A program made the translations under genes and the position numbers. A stretch of DNA of 64,000 nt from Reticulitermes lucifugus. Lineage: Eukaryota; Arthropoda; Insecta; Blattodea; Rhinotermitidae. Every line of letters starts with the position of its first letter. Position 1 is the first letter of the stretch. The notes below the pieces were generated by a model, which had not been told where the DNA came from, ran no database searches, and worked only from the letters and a program-made list of their open reading frames with translations. Below are positions 11,959-25,900 of the stretch, one piece after another. Where the stretch lies: contig JAKCWW010000248.1 in the NCBI GenBank assembly GCA_026260175.1, forward strand, positions 32,850 to 96,849, given 5' to 3'.

Positions 11959-14900
11959 ATGCTACGAGGGACAGTATTCGCCACAGTCACCGCCGTATTC
12001 CATATAGCAACTTCTATGACCCTATCGAACGACGTAATCGGCGGGAAACTTTTACATCGAGAACGTAGGCTGTTGGTGTTTCCGACTGGAACTGTAATGC
12101 AGGTACGTTCACATACGAGTATAGCGGGTTATTGCGGGCAAGGATCATCTATGCGATTTTTTTGGATTTTAACTGCTGTAAGTACACAGGACGTTAGTAC
12201 GTTAATTTCATTTAAAAGCATAGCAGGTTACTAACATTATAGATCTTTGTATGCAAACTCCTCATCTGCTTATTTAGTGACGGTCATCACAACATCGCCT
12301 AATGGATGATGGTACTGCGCATTGGGACTGGGGAGGGTGTTCAGTCCCACCAGACCTCAAGACACGCTTGCCTAGAAAGAACACAATTTGAAATGGAACT
12401 TTATTTTTTGTACCAAATTTTTATTGTATATTTCGCAAATTTTCCAGGACAGCACATTCGGCATAATGCCTAAGTTATGGGTTGAATGGCCGATAAATCG
12501 TGGTTCGAATCACGACAGAGCGAAAAGCATTTTTCTCCCCCAAATCATTCAGACTGGCCCTGGATCCCATAACGGCTCCTAGACAATGGGTACCGGGCCT
12601 CTTTCCTCGGAAGTAAAGCGGCCGGGGCGCTAAGTTGACTACTCACACTCATCTAGAGCCGAGGTTGAGAAGAAGTGGCGCTATAATTCCAGTCCACCCT
12701 ACGCCTTCATGAAATACACAGGTACAATTTTACCTTTGATGTCCATATGCCATTATTTGATGCAGTTACAAATAATAGGTAAAGCTGTTCCTGTGCAAGC
12801 CATGAAAGAAAATGGGAGATTTGAAGCATAACACCGTTTATTCTTAAGCTCGACTCTAAGTGGAGTGAGTGGTCAGCTTCGCGCCCGAGGCCACTACACT
12901 CCCAGAGAAGGTTCTCGTGTTGTCTTCCAAATAGGAGGCTAATTAGGCCCCAAAGCCGGTTTGAACACTTTGGAAGAGAAACAAATCTCTCACCCCTGAA
13001 GTAAATCGGACAGCAATTCTCTTTTTGTCCAGCTCGTTACCTAGATTCTACACTCACTACTATCAGTTAATCACCTTCCTGAAATGATAAAAATGAAATT
13101 CTGGGTGATAAAAGCTTTGGAATAAAATATTATAAAGTACTAAGATTCCAAAATTATATAGTTTATAAAAAATAACTCTCAAGGGACTTTTTCAAATTAA
13201 GTGACTTAATTTTGTATACGAATGGAAGGTGATCGTGTATAATGCTGTAAAGAATTAGGTAAGTAAAAGTAGCTTATGTAAAATTATATGTCACTGGAAG
13301 CGAAGTGTCACGTCCAGTGGTGGAGTTTAATACTTGCATTCCATTAAGAAAGGGCAGTACGAAAATGACTTAAAAGGCTAAGATTATGTAGAACAGAACG
13401 CATATTTATTGGTGCAGATTACCGTTTTTATATGCAGAAAAAATGCGAATGATCTGCCTGTTCCCTTAAATAAAAACATTAAACAAATCAGTATAAAACA
13501 GTCTAAAACACAGGTGTTAAAAAACTAAAATTGTTAGTACGTCACGGGCAAAATCGAACTCATAATTTTGGATAGGGAAATCCCATCTCGAAATATCAAT
13601 GCCGTTTTGTCAATAAGGGGTTATGTGCAGGTTAACACTGGTCCATGGCAGCCCTTATTTAAATATTTCTGTGTTTTTCTTCGTCTTTCTATCTCACACT
13701 CAAATGACACCTGAGCGGCCTGTGGTTCTTCCTGCACATTTGTTATTTATTAGCATTTACATCCTACGCTGTTCCCTGTGGATACGAATTTCACAGCTTA
13801 CAAATTACAGGGGACTGGAGGTTGAGGTAAAAATAATTCAGAGTAATCTCCTTGTTTAGAGATTAAGCAGATTTCCCTGTCCCAAAAGTAAACACAAATC
13901 TACCACGTGGACAGAAGATTATTTGCCTTTAAAAGAAACGTCTGATTCAACAGAGCTTTTACAACTGGTCCTATAGTTACAACACTTTGTTTTAGCACAC
14001 ACGTTAAGTTAGATTAAACACAATCCAAAATGTACGGTCAGTTGATACAGCAAATACGAAACAATTCCCCTCTCAGAAAAAGGAAAGACATAGAGTAGGA
14101 AAGAAGAAATAGGAAAAGCTATGTATGGTAGAAGAAAAAATGAAAAGAATGCTTTTTATTAAACAAAAAGAACGGTTATGGAAACATAGCTTAATTTGCA
14201 TACGATTCGTGTTGTGTTTATAGGCAACTATTGGGATCTCAACGCCCATATATGCCCCACAAAGGACAGTCCTCATTTCCTTAGGAATTCAGTTGGTTTT
14301 CGGCTTACCAACAAACGCTACGCAATGGCATACACCACCGGACATAATGAGCAGAAGGGAAATATCCAGCAAGGCTCTACGAAATATTTACCTACCTCTC
14401 GAATCGTTGCTGGAGAAATATGGCTTCGATGGCAGAATATGTGTTCTCAGAAGCATCTGTGAGGCAGCACATTCTCCATTCCAGTACGAAGAAATGAACT
14501 TCCTGGAGGAAGTTGTGCATGCAGTTTTAACGTAAGTGAATTTCTTCCCGCGTCGTTACGTGTCATGACGGGTTAACAACGTTTTAATCCAAAAGATGGG
14601 ACACTGGAGGCTGAGTGAATACAAGTCTGTTGTAGATCCGTTAGGACACGTAAAAATGAAATTCAGATCCATTGGTAGTCTTTGACACAGGCATACAGGA
14701 GCGCAGTTTATAATAGGGTTTTTTTTTCAGATATAGTGAGATAAGAAAATGACGTGATGGTTGGTAGGTTATTCAGTCATGACCGCAAGATTGTTGGTGA
14801 TGTCCATCCAGGAATATCCTTCTTGTATTTAAGCGACTGGCAATCGGTCTGCTCACTCTTTCTCGATTTCGATTGCCTCTTTGGACTCCTGACCAGATAT

Positions 14901-16209
14901 TTGTATTAAATCTCTGAACAAACACTCTCTTGATTGTCCTGTGGCGTCGCTTCTGACGGTTTGATGAGTCTCTTCCTTCTTCAGCATTTCACAAACACGA
15001 GATTATAAGAAGTAAAATGTGGTCCATGCGTATCTGCGGGCTGTGTAGAAATACTCGTATGGTGTAGCAGACTGCGTTTACATCTTATACATTGACCTTT
15101 ATAGGGAACGGACACCCATGTGAAGACCATCTGTTAATTACTGTTATGGTTGATCTCCTTATCCGCTTAAGGCTTCATCGCTGTGAAATACAGTTACATT
15201 ACAAAACAGCTGTGTGATATTAAGTGCATTTCTCGCACTATATATAAAAGAATGCCACCATATGCGAAAAAACGCAGGGGGTTCGTAAGTAGTATTTAGG
15301 ATTTTTATCTTGTACTACTTGACATTTTTTACGTTACGGTTAAGGAATACAAACCATCAGAGACGCCAATTTCTATGAAAGAAATAAAAAATACAATGTT
15401 AGAAACATGAATGGCCAGAATACAGTCAAACCGAATTTGAAATACTAGCCAAGATTTGAAGGAAGGAAATAAACGAAAAAAACTATAAAGTACTTTGGTA
15501 TAACACTGTCTCCTACATAATCTATAAAAAAGTATTCCCGTACGTAGTTTCTGGGCGATGCACAAATAGCGAAAAAGTGACAGAAGATAGAATGTTCTTT
15601 AAATCGTAACATTATAAGCAGATCAAAGGATAATTAGGAAGAGTTTTCCCCCTTCTTTTAAATTATACATAGTCCTTGTTTCCATTCACCTCCCACTTCT
15701 TGCTTCAGATTTCTAACTTACACTTCACTTTTCATAGCGAGCTTGAGCTTGAGCAAGAGGATGTCTTGCGCTCTCATTTTAAATTCCTTACCGATTTATA
15801 ACTTTTAGAAATGAAGATTTTTTGTAGTTTGTAGAATAGAATCTTCATTAAATTCGTTTCCACACTCTTCGAAGATAAGATTTTCAACCTTAGCACATAG
15901 TAGTTTCACATTATTCCTTATTATACCAGATTTTGGCTTTTCTCGATTTCAGATCAGTGTAATACAAATTAACGATTAAAAAGAATATATCCTACTTTGT
16001 GTTCTGAATGTTACAGACCTTCGCAGGAAGTCCAGCCAGAAGAAGCCTTTTGCAGTGACAACACTCGAATCCTAGACAGCCTTCCACTGGAGAAGCAGTA
16101 CTTGGCCGCAGAATGTCTGGGAAAGTCTGGAGGAGACTGTCATACTGCTTATCCTGACTGCCCACAATCTCCACTAGATTTTATCTCTAAGGAATTTAAC
16201 GTTGACTGA
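11959..16209 (+). CDS. Gene C: DM4/DM12 family secreted protein, 3 coding exons, 214 aa
   Basis: Exons are 11959-12102, 14224-14531 and 16017-16209; introns are 2121 and 1485 bp, phases 0 and 2, GT-AG. I chose ATG 11959, which starts a hydrophobic leader (MLRGTVFATVTAVFHIATS). RERR (34-37) is followed by LLVFPTGTVMQ. Exon 2 has PTNATQWH (77-84), in which NAT is a glycosylation sequon, and YGFDGRICVLRSIC. Exon 3 has FCSDNTRILDSLP, KQYLAAECLGKSGGDC and YPDCPQSPLD, then TGA at 16207. The six cysteines match gene B. B and C align over their whole length with identical intron phases, so they are recent tandem paralogues. The protein is inferred to be secreted and disulfide-bonded; its function is unknown. 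A purine-rich, AT-rich first intron carries two SINEs. Confidence 0.9.
12463..12739 (+). mobile_element. tRNA-derived SINE (family 1) in gene C intron 1
   Basis: B box GTGGTTCGAATCAC, body 'acaatgggtaccgggcctc' and 'taaagcggccggggcg', tail TTTTACCTTTG. + oriented. Confidence 0.65.
12776..13010 (-). mobile_element. Degraded tRNA-derived SINE (family 1) in gene C intron 1
   Basis: It opens with GGTAAAGC and keeps 'gagtggtcagcttcgcgcc' and 'aggaggctaattaggcccc' blocks, in the order expected for a minus-strand copy. It is inverted relative to the neighbouring copy at 12463-12739. Confidence 0.5.
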
Positions 16210-17437
16210 ATTCATGAAAGTTTATAAATACTTCAAAGCGCAGTATCTACTGTCTTAACATTCGAAAAAAATTCAAATGTCACCACAGCCTACTTGTATA
16301 ATTCGTGTGATCCTCAGAGCAAAGTCTATTAATTTCCCAAAGGAGCACTGACTGTTTTAAATGGAAACGAAGTGTGTTCCTGATAAGGTATAAACAATTT
16401 TTAAATACAACTTAGATAATCTCATGCATCATAGGAATACATTCATTAAAAATTAGCATTCTTATTAGCTGATCTGTACAACACCGAAATGTACAGTGAA
16501 AGGCTTCGTCATGGATAGCCAGAAAAACTACAGCGAAATGAAGCTTGGACATTAATTACCGCAATTAATTCCATAAAGAAAGCCGTTCAAAACGTGACGT
16601 TCAGCTTATGGGCCAAGAAAATTTCCCCACTTTTTCCGAAGATTCATTACGATATACATAATATTGTGTAGCCAGATTCTTCCAGGGATCAGTACAATCA
16701 AATCCAAGATATCATAACCAGTTTCTCTGACGTCCATTTCAGTATTATGGTACAATCTAAACTTATGCCTTCGAAACTTTCTTTATTCTGAATTCTTCTC
16801 GGCTAAACAATTTTCAAGGTTTGCACGGCTCTCCATAAGCTGTAAGTTTCGTTCCGATATTTTCTTGATTTTGCCCCTGATATTATTTATTGAAAAAAGA
16901 TGAATGTTAGGAAACAAAATGTTATTCTTGTCTAATCCTGAGAATATTTTTAATTTAGTTATCATTGCGCATAGAACAAACATTTGTTACAATTAAGAAG
17001 GTCCCCTATATCTGATTTTTCCACGAGATAATAATCAGAACTCTTATAGACGAAGTCTAAGAGCTACATATGAGGAGAATTGACAAGATTCGCTTACTTG
17101 TCAAAAGTTTTGTATTTTGCACGAATTCGATGCCGTAAACTTCCAAATTCTGAAATAAGGATATTTGTTTAGTAGGAAAATTAGTAATGGATAATTATGT
17201 TAATATTCAAAACAAGACTACGAACATTTTGAACATTTATTACGACATTCGAGAACATTTTAGTCCTAGGGACTGTTGATATTTGCACTGGCGGCTGTGT
17301 AATTATGTTGCTTCTTTCTACTGGAGGACCATTGTCTTAACGGCAGTAGAAAGTTTCCACCAAAACAAAGAGAACTTCTTCGAAAATTGCTATTGAATCA
17401 TCTCGAAAAATTTATTTTCTATCCATATTATTAATGC

Positions 17438-17696
17438 TTAGGGACTCGCTACGGGCTGGACTGTCCGGACTTCGAGTCCCGGTGGGGGCGAGATTTTCCA
17501 CAACCTTCCAAACCGTCCCTGGGGCCCACTCAGCCTCATATACAATGGATACCGGGCCATTTCCGTGGGTAAAGCGGCAGGGGTGGCGTTAACCACCCAC
17601 CACATCTAGCGCTGACTTTAAAGAAAACGTACAATTCCAACTCTATTCCCACTCTGTGCCTTCATGGCAAATGATAGGGTGAAATTTGCCTTTACT
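17438..17696 (+). mobile_element. tRNA-derived SINE (family 1)
   Basis: B box CTTCGAGTCCCGG, body 'ctggggcccactcagcctc', 'acaatggataccgggcc' and 'taaccacccaccacatctag', tail TTTGCCTTTAC. + oriented. Confidence 0.7.
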
Positions 17697-19023
17697 AGTA
17701 TTATTAAAAAGCACACAAACGCGCACCAAACCACATCAATGATTTCCATAAGTTAAGGGAACGGATATTTCTTCCACTCTTTCACACAACAAAAAACAGA
17801 ATACTAATCACTGCTGCTGCTTGTAGACGTCATTACGGTTCTCTAATTGTCGGGCGTTGTATAACTGCTACTGACGTCACTTTAGGCAAAAAGTTTGGTT
17901 TCTACTGGACTGCTTTTGATCTCTCCGCTGGGCGTGTGAAGTTACGGCTGACATCGTTTTGCTTGGGATCAAAGAGACATGGTAACTCGAAATAGGGCGG
18001 GCCAAGTTTGCTTAGCCAGTCATGGGGATGATGTCTCCCTTCTTGTACTATAGCAGTCCTCGGTAATCAGGTATCTCTGCTCACGGCATTACGATAGTAA
18101 GGATTCCTACAATCTGGTAGATTATCCTTCGAAACATTAATTTAAAATTCTAATTCAATCATTGACTATGAACGTAATTGTGAACGCAAATGATCATGTA
18201 GGAAACAGCGCAACAGATATGGAAGATTGGGCAGAGTCTTGAATTTGACAACCGGATAATAGACAAATGATTTTTATTGATGAATCGAGGCTGGAACATA
18301 CAGTTCAAAGTATTTTGGGTGTAGCATTTGGGTGTTAAGACTTTTCTGTGCACACAACCTTTCGAAGAATGGCGAGGCATGAAGCAAGCATCGGAGAGGA
18401 CACAACCCATAATAAATTTTGATCGGAAAACATGAATGAATGTGACTATTTGTAAGATAAACAAAGACGTATAGAAGGGAGGAGGACAGTAATGTGATTT
18501 AAAGAAGGGTGTGGAATGTATTAATTTGATTTGGAATACGGAACGTGTGGCTGGGACTTCTAAACACGGTAAAGGAACTTCGGCTTACATAGAAGTTGTA
18601 GGGGACATTAAAATATGGTGCATATTCAGAGGGACTCGGTGACTTACAAACAGGTGGGATAATTTTTTAAAATAGGTCATGCTGTCTTCCATGACGTTTT
18701 GCACCCACCTTATATAATCATAAAATGCCACATAAATTTTGTAACTGAAGAAGACTTTCTAGGTAGATCGAAACACATACTGAGTAAATTTTTTTGCTTG
18801 CATCATACTCGCGATGCCTCGGCCTAAGCACCGTTTCGGAGACCCTCTAAGCTGACAGATTTTCTTGTGTCTAATTAGGAAGTAGAATAAATGGACAGTG
18901 CATTAATATAAGCGGCTTTCTTCCACCTTTGCAGTTCATCATAAAGCTTATTTGGCTACTCGACGCAGTGTATATGGATATGAAAGAAATTCAACAAACT
19001 AGTCTAATATTTCAATTTAATAT

Positions 19024-19185
19024 CAACTAACAAACGAACTAACTAAATGGAGCAGAGGCCTTCTTGAGAAGATAAGATTTCCTCTGCCACTCAAGGATTT
19101 TCCCGCATTTTATGAAGCAAAATGTTCAGTACCTTGTTCACAATAGCCCTACACTTGTCCCTATCATTAGCCAGATCAATTCAGT
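19024..19185 (-). mobile_element. LINE 3' tail fragment
   Basis: AACTAACTAAATGGAGCAG and GGCCTTCTTGAGAAG match the minus orientation of the 26817-27400 element. The minus reading retains a DLANDRDKCRAIVNKVLN-like end of the reverse-transcriptase protein. Confidence 0.6.
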
Positions 19186-22100
19186 CCTCGCTCGATCCCC
19201 ATCGTGTTTAATATCTGGCAAACCAAAATTTTTAGTATATGTTTTTTCACAAGAACGAGAGGCACTGAGTAGCAATAAGAATAAACCTATAATTTACACC
19301 TGAGGAAGGAACACAGCTTCACTGTCACACATTTTTTATGACTTTGAAATTTTTCTGAGGTCTCTAAATTCATGAAAAACGATCTTAAAACGCGTTTCTT
19401 ATTAACGCCTTTAATTAATACCAAGTGACGAAAACCTCTTTGAATTATATCTCAGATGGATAATAATAAAGACGAAGCTTGTAGAAAGCTTCAGGTTGGT
19501 TAGAAAAGAACTCGACGCCAGAAGTTGTCTAACAGGCGGATATTACGTATGAATTCACAGCTTTGAATTTCCCACCCCTCTTTCTTTCTAATGGATTCCT
19601 GGTACCTGTAATATTAGTAGTGTAACACGTTTCAGAAAGGCCAAGCCTAAACATGTCTTAGCACGTAGCGTGATGTTAACTTCGTTAACAAGCTTTCAAC
19701 AAAGTAGTGTCATTGCCCTGTTCTGATACACTCGTGGTGCTTTTGATGGTAAAGTATAACTGCGTTTCTCATAAAACTTGCACCTTGTCCCGGGAATTTA
19801 GTTTTGTATAAATTGGATTTATTTAGCGGGTCTCTGGAATTTAAGAAGAACCCAGATTATAAGTTAAGAAACCATGACATTTGACAAGAGTTTAATTAAA
19901 CTTACAGCACAAGATGCGTTGTTTCTCTAATCAGAAGTTTGGGCTACTCATTCGCCGACCATGTCGCCCTTCACGGCACAACAGAACAATATTCTATACT
20001 ATTTCCAGTGAATACCACAGGCCTTTTCCGACGGCTGAAAGCGGTTAGAGAATGAATTACGTAGACCATTAGTAGTCTTCATCTAATGCCGCTTTTCAGA
20101 GGGCACAAAATTTCATGCCCCACACCTGCTCAAATTCCTGAAAGTTACGTTCAAGTAATGCACTTTCAAAATTTCGTAGATTTGCCAAGAACAATAAACA
20201 GTCTGGAATTTCGTTGCGAAAATTCGAGTGGTACCAAGTAACTTACTTAGGAGTTAGGAAACATTTGAAAATGCCTTCACTCCCAAAAATACTTTATGAA
20301 TATTTGGCCAACGGATGAAACGTCTGGGAAGTCAATGGATGCCAAAAAGATAAAGATTTGATATATTATTATAAAATATTTAAAATGAATACAAAATTTA
20401 TATAAAGCAAAAACAGACAGAACGCTCTAATTGTGACAGAAATATGCAAAAATGAAGAAGATAAACTATAAGAAAATAAAGGGGCAAAAAGTTTGAATAA
20501 TATATTTACTTCTATTCAATTTATTTGAGCAATAATACCTACTACAATTAATATTAGTTTGCTTCAGTGTCTTATCACCTGAGCGCCAATAAACCGATTA
20601 GTTAAAAAAAATGCACACCTACGTTCCGGACATCTCATTCGTCAAATGTTTGCCTGTTTATGCAAGTGAACGGTAAAACATCAATTCATTATGCGCGGTC
20701 ACCAACTAATGGGAGACACAAACAAAAGTGAACTGATGTTGACCGACCTGTTCGTTGCTCCGTGCGCCTAACAACAAAATATCAGTTTCAGCTTCGGTCG
20801 TCAAATCTACAAAGATAAATTTGAGGTATGTACGATGCTGCCATTAATTCTACGAGTGGAATTAAGTGTTGCCACGTCAATTATATTTATTCTATGGCTG
20901 AATTTTACCAGTATCATTTACTCATATCTTTGCAAGACTTCCTTGGCTTAATTATTTATTTATGTTTTAACTTATTCTGTCTTACGCAGGTCACAATTTG
21001 TACGCCCATGTTTCTAATTGTTGAACAATGATGTGGAAAGTGCTTTGGTTTTGAACGTTATTGCAATATGTCCTAATGTGACGTTGAATTTTAAAGATTT
21101 GTTTTTCTGCGTGTTCAATATGATCTTACTGCAAATACCAGACAGATATTACTGTTGCTTTTGTGTAGATTCCTGTAGAAGTACTTGTATATTACTCCCT
21201 TGGAAGCAAAAGGTACATCGATAGAATGCATAATTTTTAAAAATCGACGCGTGTGAAGACGAAGATTTCATTAAGGATTAATTCATTTTTAAAACAACGA
21301 CGTATTTCTAATTGTTAATTAGGTAACATATATTTCAGTGGAAGCGTCAAAATTTGCAGATATTTCTATGGGCAAGTTTGTTATCTACACACACACATAC
21401 ACGCACATATCACAGCCATATTGGTCATCATGTTTCAGTAGAAGGGTTTCACATAAACGACGAATACGTGCTATATCTTATTTCAGTGTTTCCCAATATG
21501 TGGGCGGTGGACCCTAGGCTGACTGCGGGTATTCGTAGCAAGGACGAAGACATTATACAGAACTTCGTCTATATCATTATGTGACTTGGGCTAAATATAC
21601 CTATATCTTCTGTACACTTACTATAAAATACGTCTCGATATAGGCATATACAATTTTTTTTTAATATTTGATATTTCCATTGTAGTGAGCAAAATGTGAA
21701 TTCGTTTAAACGGTTACTGCTTTCATAACGGTTTCTTTATGTATTTATTTTCTAAAACGACAGAACATAAAAGTGCAACTATGAGCATTTGGCACTCCGC
21801 GAAATTTTCTGAAACTACGAAGAGTCTTAACACTCGAACGTTTTGGGAAATGGTCTAATTACTTCAAAAGGGATTTAAATTTTAAACATTAATAAACATT
21901 TTAAACATAATTTAAACATTAAATAATAATAATAATGTAATAAAAATAATTGATTATTTTCAGACCCTTAATTGTGTCTAGTTTCTACCACTCGATTAGC
22001 TCCGGTTTATCACACAGTTCCTTTATAGTAAGTACTTATATTCTATTTACATTGCTTTTAATTTAGTAACCATATATTTTGATTTGATAAATTAACTACC

Positions 22101-22445
22101 TACATTTCAAGCGTACATTTTATTTGTACTCGTACAACTTAGCATTTTCCTATAGACTACATCTTCATTCATGATCAACCATTTTTGTTGAGGAACTCAA
22201 TTTTAATTTTACTTATTTCTAGAGGGTTCAACAATAAGTGTTTGGCATGCTCCTTATCCAAATATAAAGGACAAGTTCCTTATCTATTTTTGTTTTCAGT
22301 CGTCTCACTTTCCACAAGCCTGCTAAAAACCACGCAGTGGAAATCGGATATTCAATACAGTATTACGTAGAGCCCACAAGACCGTGGCTCCGAATAACAT
22401 TTGATAACATGTTATTTCTTTAGGCCTTATGATTTCCGAATCCTG

Positions 22446-22810
22446 TTAGTTAGTTAGTTAGTTAGTCCCCATGTCGCTCCAATCGCGGAGCATTGGGGGC
22501 CTCCTGTCGGAGGTTTCTATGGTCATGTGCGTTGGTGTAGCGGGTGACCAGCCCACTGACCGCATAAGTTCCACTCAATCCTGATGTGACTGCCAGAGCT
22601 ATCTGGCAGGCAGTCAGGACACTTGGGTGAGAAATGGCCGCTGAATTTTGCCGACGGGCACTANNNNNNNNNNNNNNNNNNNNNNNNNNNNNNNNNNNNN
22701 NNNNNNNNNNNNNAGGAAGTGGTGCTCCGGATTTTTATCACCCTTAAAAATCCATCGCCCTCGGTCGGGATCGAATGCGAGCACGCTAACCACTAGTCCA
22801 CCGAGGGCGA
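22446..22810 (-). mobile_element. tRNA-derived SINE (family 3) interrupted by assembly gap
   Basis: The minus strand begins with a tRNA-like head: CCCTCGGTGGACTAGTGG, then a B box near GCATTCGATCCC. It ends in a (TAAC)n-type tail seen on the + strand as repeated GTTA at 22446-22463. The body contains a short self-complementary AGAGCTATCTGGCAG-like segment. Fifty Ns (22664-22713) sit inside it, so its length is unknown. Confidence 0.6.
22664..22713. other. Assembly gap of 50 N
   Basis: A run of exactly 50 N, probably a placeholder of unknown true length. It lies inside a repeat 205 bp upstream of the gene D start, so sequence belonging to the gene D promoter or 5' UTR may be missing. Confidence 0.95.
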
Positions 22811-22918
22811 CCCGAATCTTGTAACCTCTTACAATAAAGGATATGCTCTGAGGCGACTCGCTTGTAATGAGCTATTAATGAAAGCAACGTTGTTCTGAAA
22901 TGCGCTGTTTGTTTCAGT

Positions 22919-25900
22919 ATGCCCTGTCTGAAAGACACTGTGTTCATAGCGGCGCTGCTCTCTTGCTATCTTCGTGCTGATGCTGACAGAAAACCTCGTG
23001 CTCTAGTGTATCCAAAGGGTGGCGTATGCAAGGTACAGTCTGAGTCTCTCTAGCAATAGCTAATTATCAGGGAAAAAATCTCGTAATACGCCCGTAACAG
23101 AAAAATAATTTTAAAAAATATCGAGTTTCTTGTGGTAACTAATAGAAGACGGAACAATTCTTCAGTGAAGATATTGGGGTGAATAAAGGAAAAAAGGAAG
23201 AGAAGGGCCAAGAGTTTAAGACCATGTTATACAAAAAATGACCCTTCAAAATCTGATTGGGGAAACCTGGTTTTAAGAAACCATCTTGGAAATTGCAGAA
23301 TTTTTAAAAAATGAATTTTAATGAAATAAGGTATCAGGAAGGTACCAATCCTACGCTTTTGTTAAAACGATAATGAACTAAGGTTTTAATAAAAGCAGGG
23401 GAAATCCCTGACCAGCTAAGGGATTATTATTTTGTAAAAATAGTATATTCCATGGAGATATTTTGTAATTGGATGGTCTGATTTCCCACCACCATATGAA
23501 AGAAGCATACAGCCGTGATTTTGTGCTGTGCCTCATTTCATAAATATTTTCCCTAATTCTCCTCAGTTCATCGTGGGAATAGGTATTCCTGTGGACCTAC
23601 CGAAGAGAATCCTGACATTGGGTCTTAACTTCCAGTTCCAATACATGCTGCCACAAAACGTTACTTTACTGAAGCAATATCCGGAGATACAATCGCGTAC
23701 ACTTCGGGAGGCAGTAAACAGAGGCACGACGTACCAGGCCCTGCAGACGGTCATGGAAAGGCGAGTAATGTTTTACGAACATACTTATCAGTTTCAACAC
23801 TACAGACAAATTCATACGCTAGTGAGGTTCCTATTTTGGTTAAGGACACTGACTAAAATCCTGCAGTTACGACAAGCCCAACGTGTAGTATGATTGGAAG
23901 ATAATCACAAGTCGTACTTGCAGTGACAGAAATGTGTGGAAGAAGTGATCGTCGCCTGTTTCAAGGTCTCTGGAATTTGCCTTGAGAGAATGAGGAAAAA
24001 AAAAGAAATGTCACAGTCACGGCCAAGTTTGCGAGATTAAGATGCAAGTCTACAGCGATCTTGCGCTGTGTAAACCTGTAAACAGCTACCTACGTTTCAA
24101 AGGGAAGCAATGCCTTTGAAACGTCCGTAACTATTTACCAGTCGATATAGTGTAACATCCCACAGCACTGGAGTCCACGGCTACGTTTGTTTCCGTACAT
24201 AAAGCTAGCCTTCCTCTTTCCGAATATACTCATAGTACAGCCTATCAGCATGTAAGATGCGACAAGAGACATTTACTTATTGCCACGCGCAGTAAATAAT
24301 AATTTACCTGAAAGAAATGCAGCCGCTATACTACTGTGAAGAACAGGTAATTGACTGTGACCTTCAAATACTTGGGAAAAATTTATCTAGCAGATGGAAA
24401 GTATCAATGGAAAGTATGGTTCTGCAGGTAAAGATAATTCCATTTTTGATAGTCTAGGTGTATTTACGTACATCAGCATTTAAACAATTAACAATAACTT
24501 AAAATATCGAATATATTAAATAAATATTGGCAAACGAGGGTAATTTAATTAAAATAGGGCCATTCTTGTCTAAGAATAAACAAGATTACGAAATCCGTCA
24601 CAAAAATATATATTTCGAAATAACAGATGAGATTTTCCACAAGAAGCATAAAAATACGCGCCCTAATCATTATGAAAGGAAAAGAGGAGCTTATTAGATA
24701 ATGAAGTTATTCAAAGTATTTATTCTGTCACTTCAAATTAATAACTTACCTATGTTGAGGATGATGAAAAATGTGATAATCAATTTAATGTTTATATATA
24801 ACATACAGGAAGCAAAAGGAGAATGAAGAAAATACCACAACGAGAAGCTTCACGACTTGCATGCTTCGCAAAATATCATCAGGCTGTTCAAATATAGGAG
24901 TATGGAATCGGCGGGGAACGAAACGCAATATGAGACGTGAAAAATTCATACAGAAAGTTAATAGTAATATACGAAAGGAACTGAGCCTTTGGGGAAAAGC
25001 GGAGCGACCGAGAACATGGTATTAAAATGTAGATCTATGAGAGAAATATTACTTGAAATTTTGTGTGAATTCATCTGGCTAGTAGGCTATATAAGTCAAT
25101 GGCATGCTCTTCTGCGCGCGATAAAGAAATTTATGTTTAGATAAAGTAGGCAAAATTCTTTACCAGCTGACCGACTACTGCGTTAGCTTTGAAGTTGTCA
25201 CAAGAATGTTTCTGAAAGTTTACGTCGTCTAGGATATGATGGTAAGCCGTTAGATCCTAAGGCTTCGACAGTTTTTCATGCTTTCAGCTTTCAAATTTCG
25301 GGATCTACCTTACAGAAAGTCTCAACTTCTAATCCCAGAAGAAAAATGCTGAGGAAATATTAGCTGCTGAAGATTAATTCTGCTCCGTAAAATTAATCAA
25401 AGTGATTTACCATTTCTCATGAGAAATTTGTAGTTGGAGATCTGCGAGAGAGGTTTACGTTCTAATGAAAGAACTGATTTGAAATCCCACCAACAATTTA
25501 GATACATTCAGAACTCTCCAAAAGGACCGGACAAGGAACAAAGCCTCGACCTTCCTGACGTGCAGCAAGCGTGATGAATGTGCAGTGTTCCTAAGAGACT
25601 GCAAACTAAACCTTCCATAAGCATTTGCTATAAATTATTCAGTGAATTACAGTGTCACACACATAGTAGCATTGGAAAGCTCTTCTGAACGTGCCTCACC
25701 ATGCTGGGACAAGTGGGTCTCCGGGTAATATATCTTATTACCAACGTAACTGTTTCGACATAAATATACTTCCCTAAGGGCAACGAAGTTTTAATGGCGT
25801 GGTTACAGAAGGGAGACCTTTAGGTTAGTAACTACGATTGCAGTATGGAGGTGAAACCCATCACAATGCAGTTCAGGAGAGCATGAAATCCATTTACAAA

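Larger units (their letters stand above)
16210..22918. other. Longest intergenic spacer (C-D), 6.7 kb
   Basis: It contains a family-1 SINE (17438-17696), a LINE tail (19024-19185), a family-3 SINE split by an assembly gap (22446-22810), and a CA-rich microsatellite near 21389-21410. I looked for FP-x-G, GFDGR and AEC exon signatures and saw none, so I find no decayed DM4/DM12 copy. The rest is AT-rich with no recognisable gene. Confidence 0.5.

Noticed and set aside
16210-22918. Decayed DM4/DM12 copy in the long C-D spacer
   Set aside because: I searched for FP-x-G before a donor, the G-x-D-G/C-x-L-R block and the C-x6-C exon and found none, so the larger spacer does not by itself prove a lost gene.
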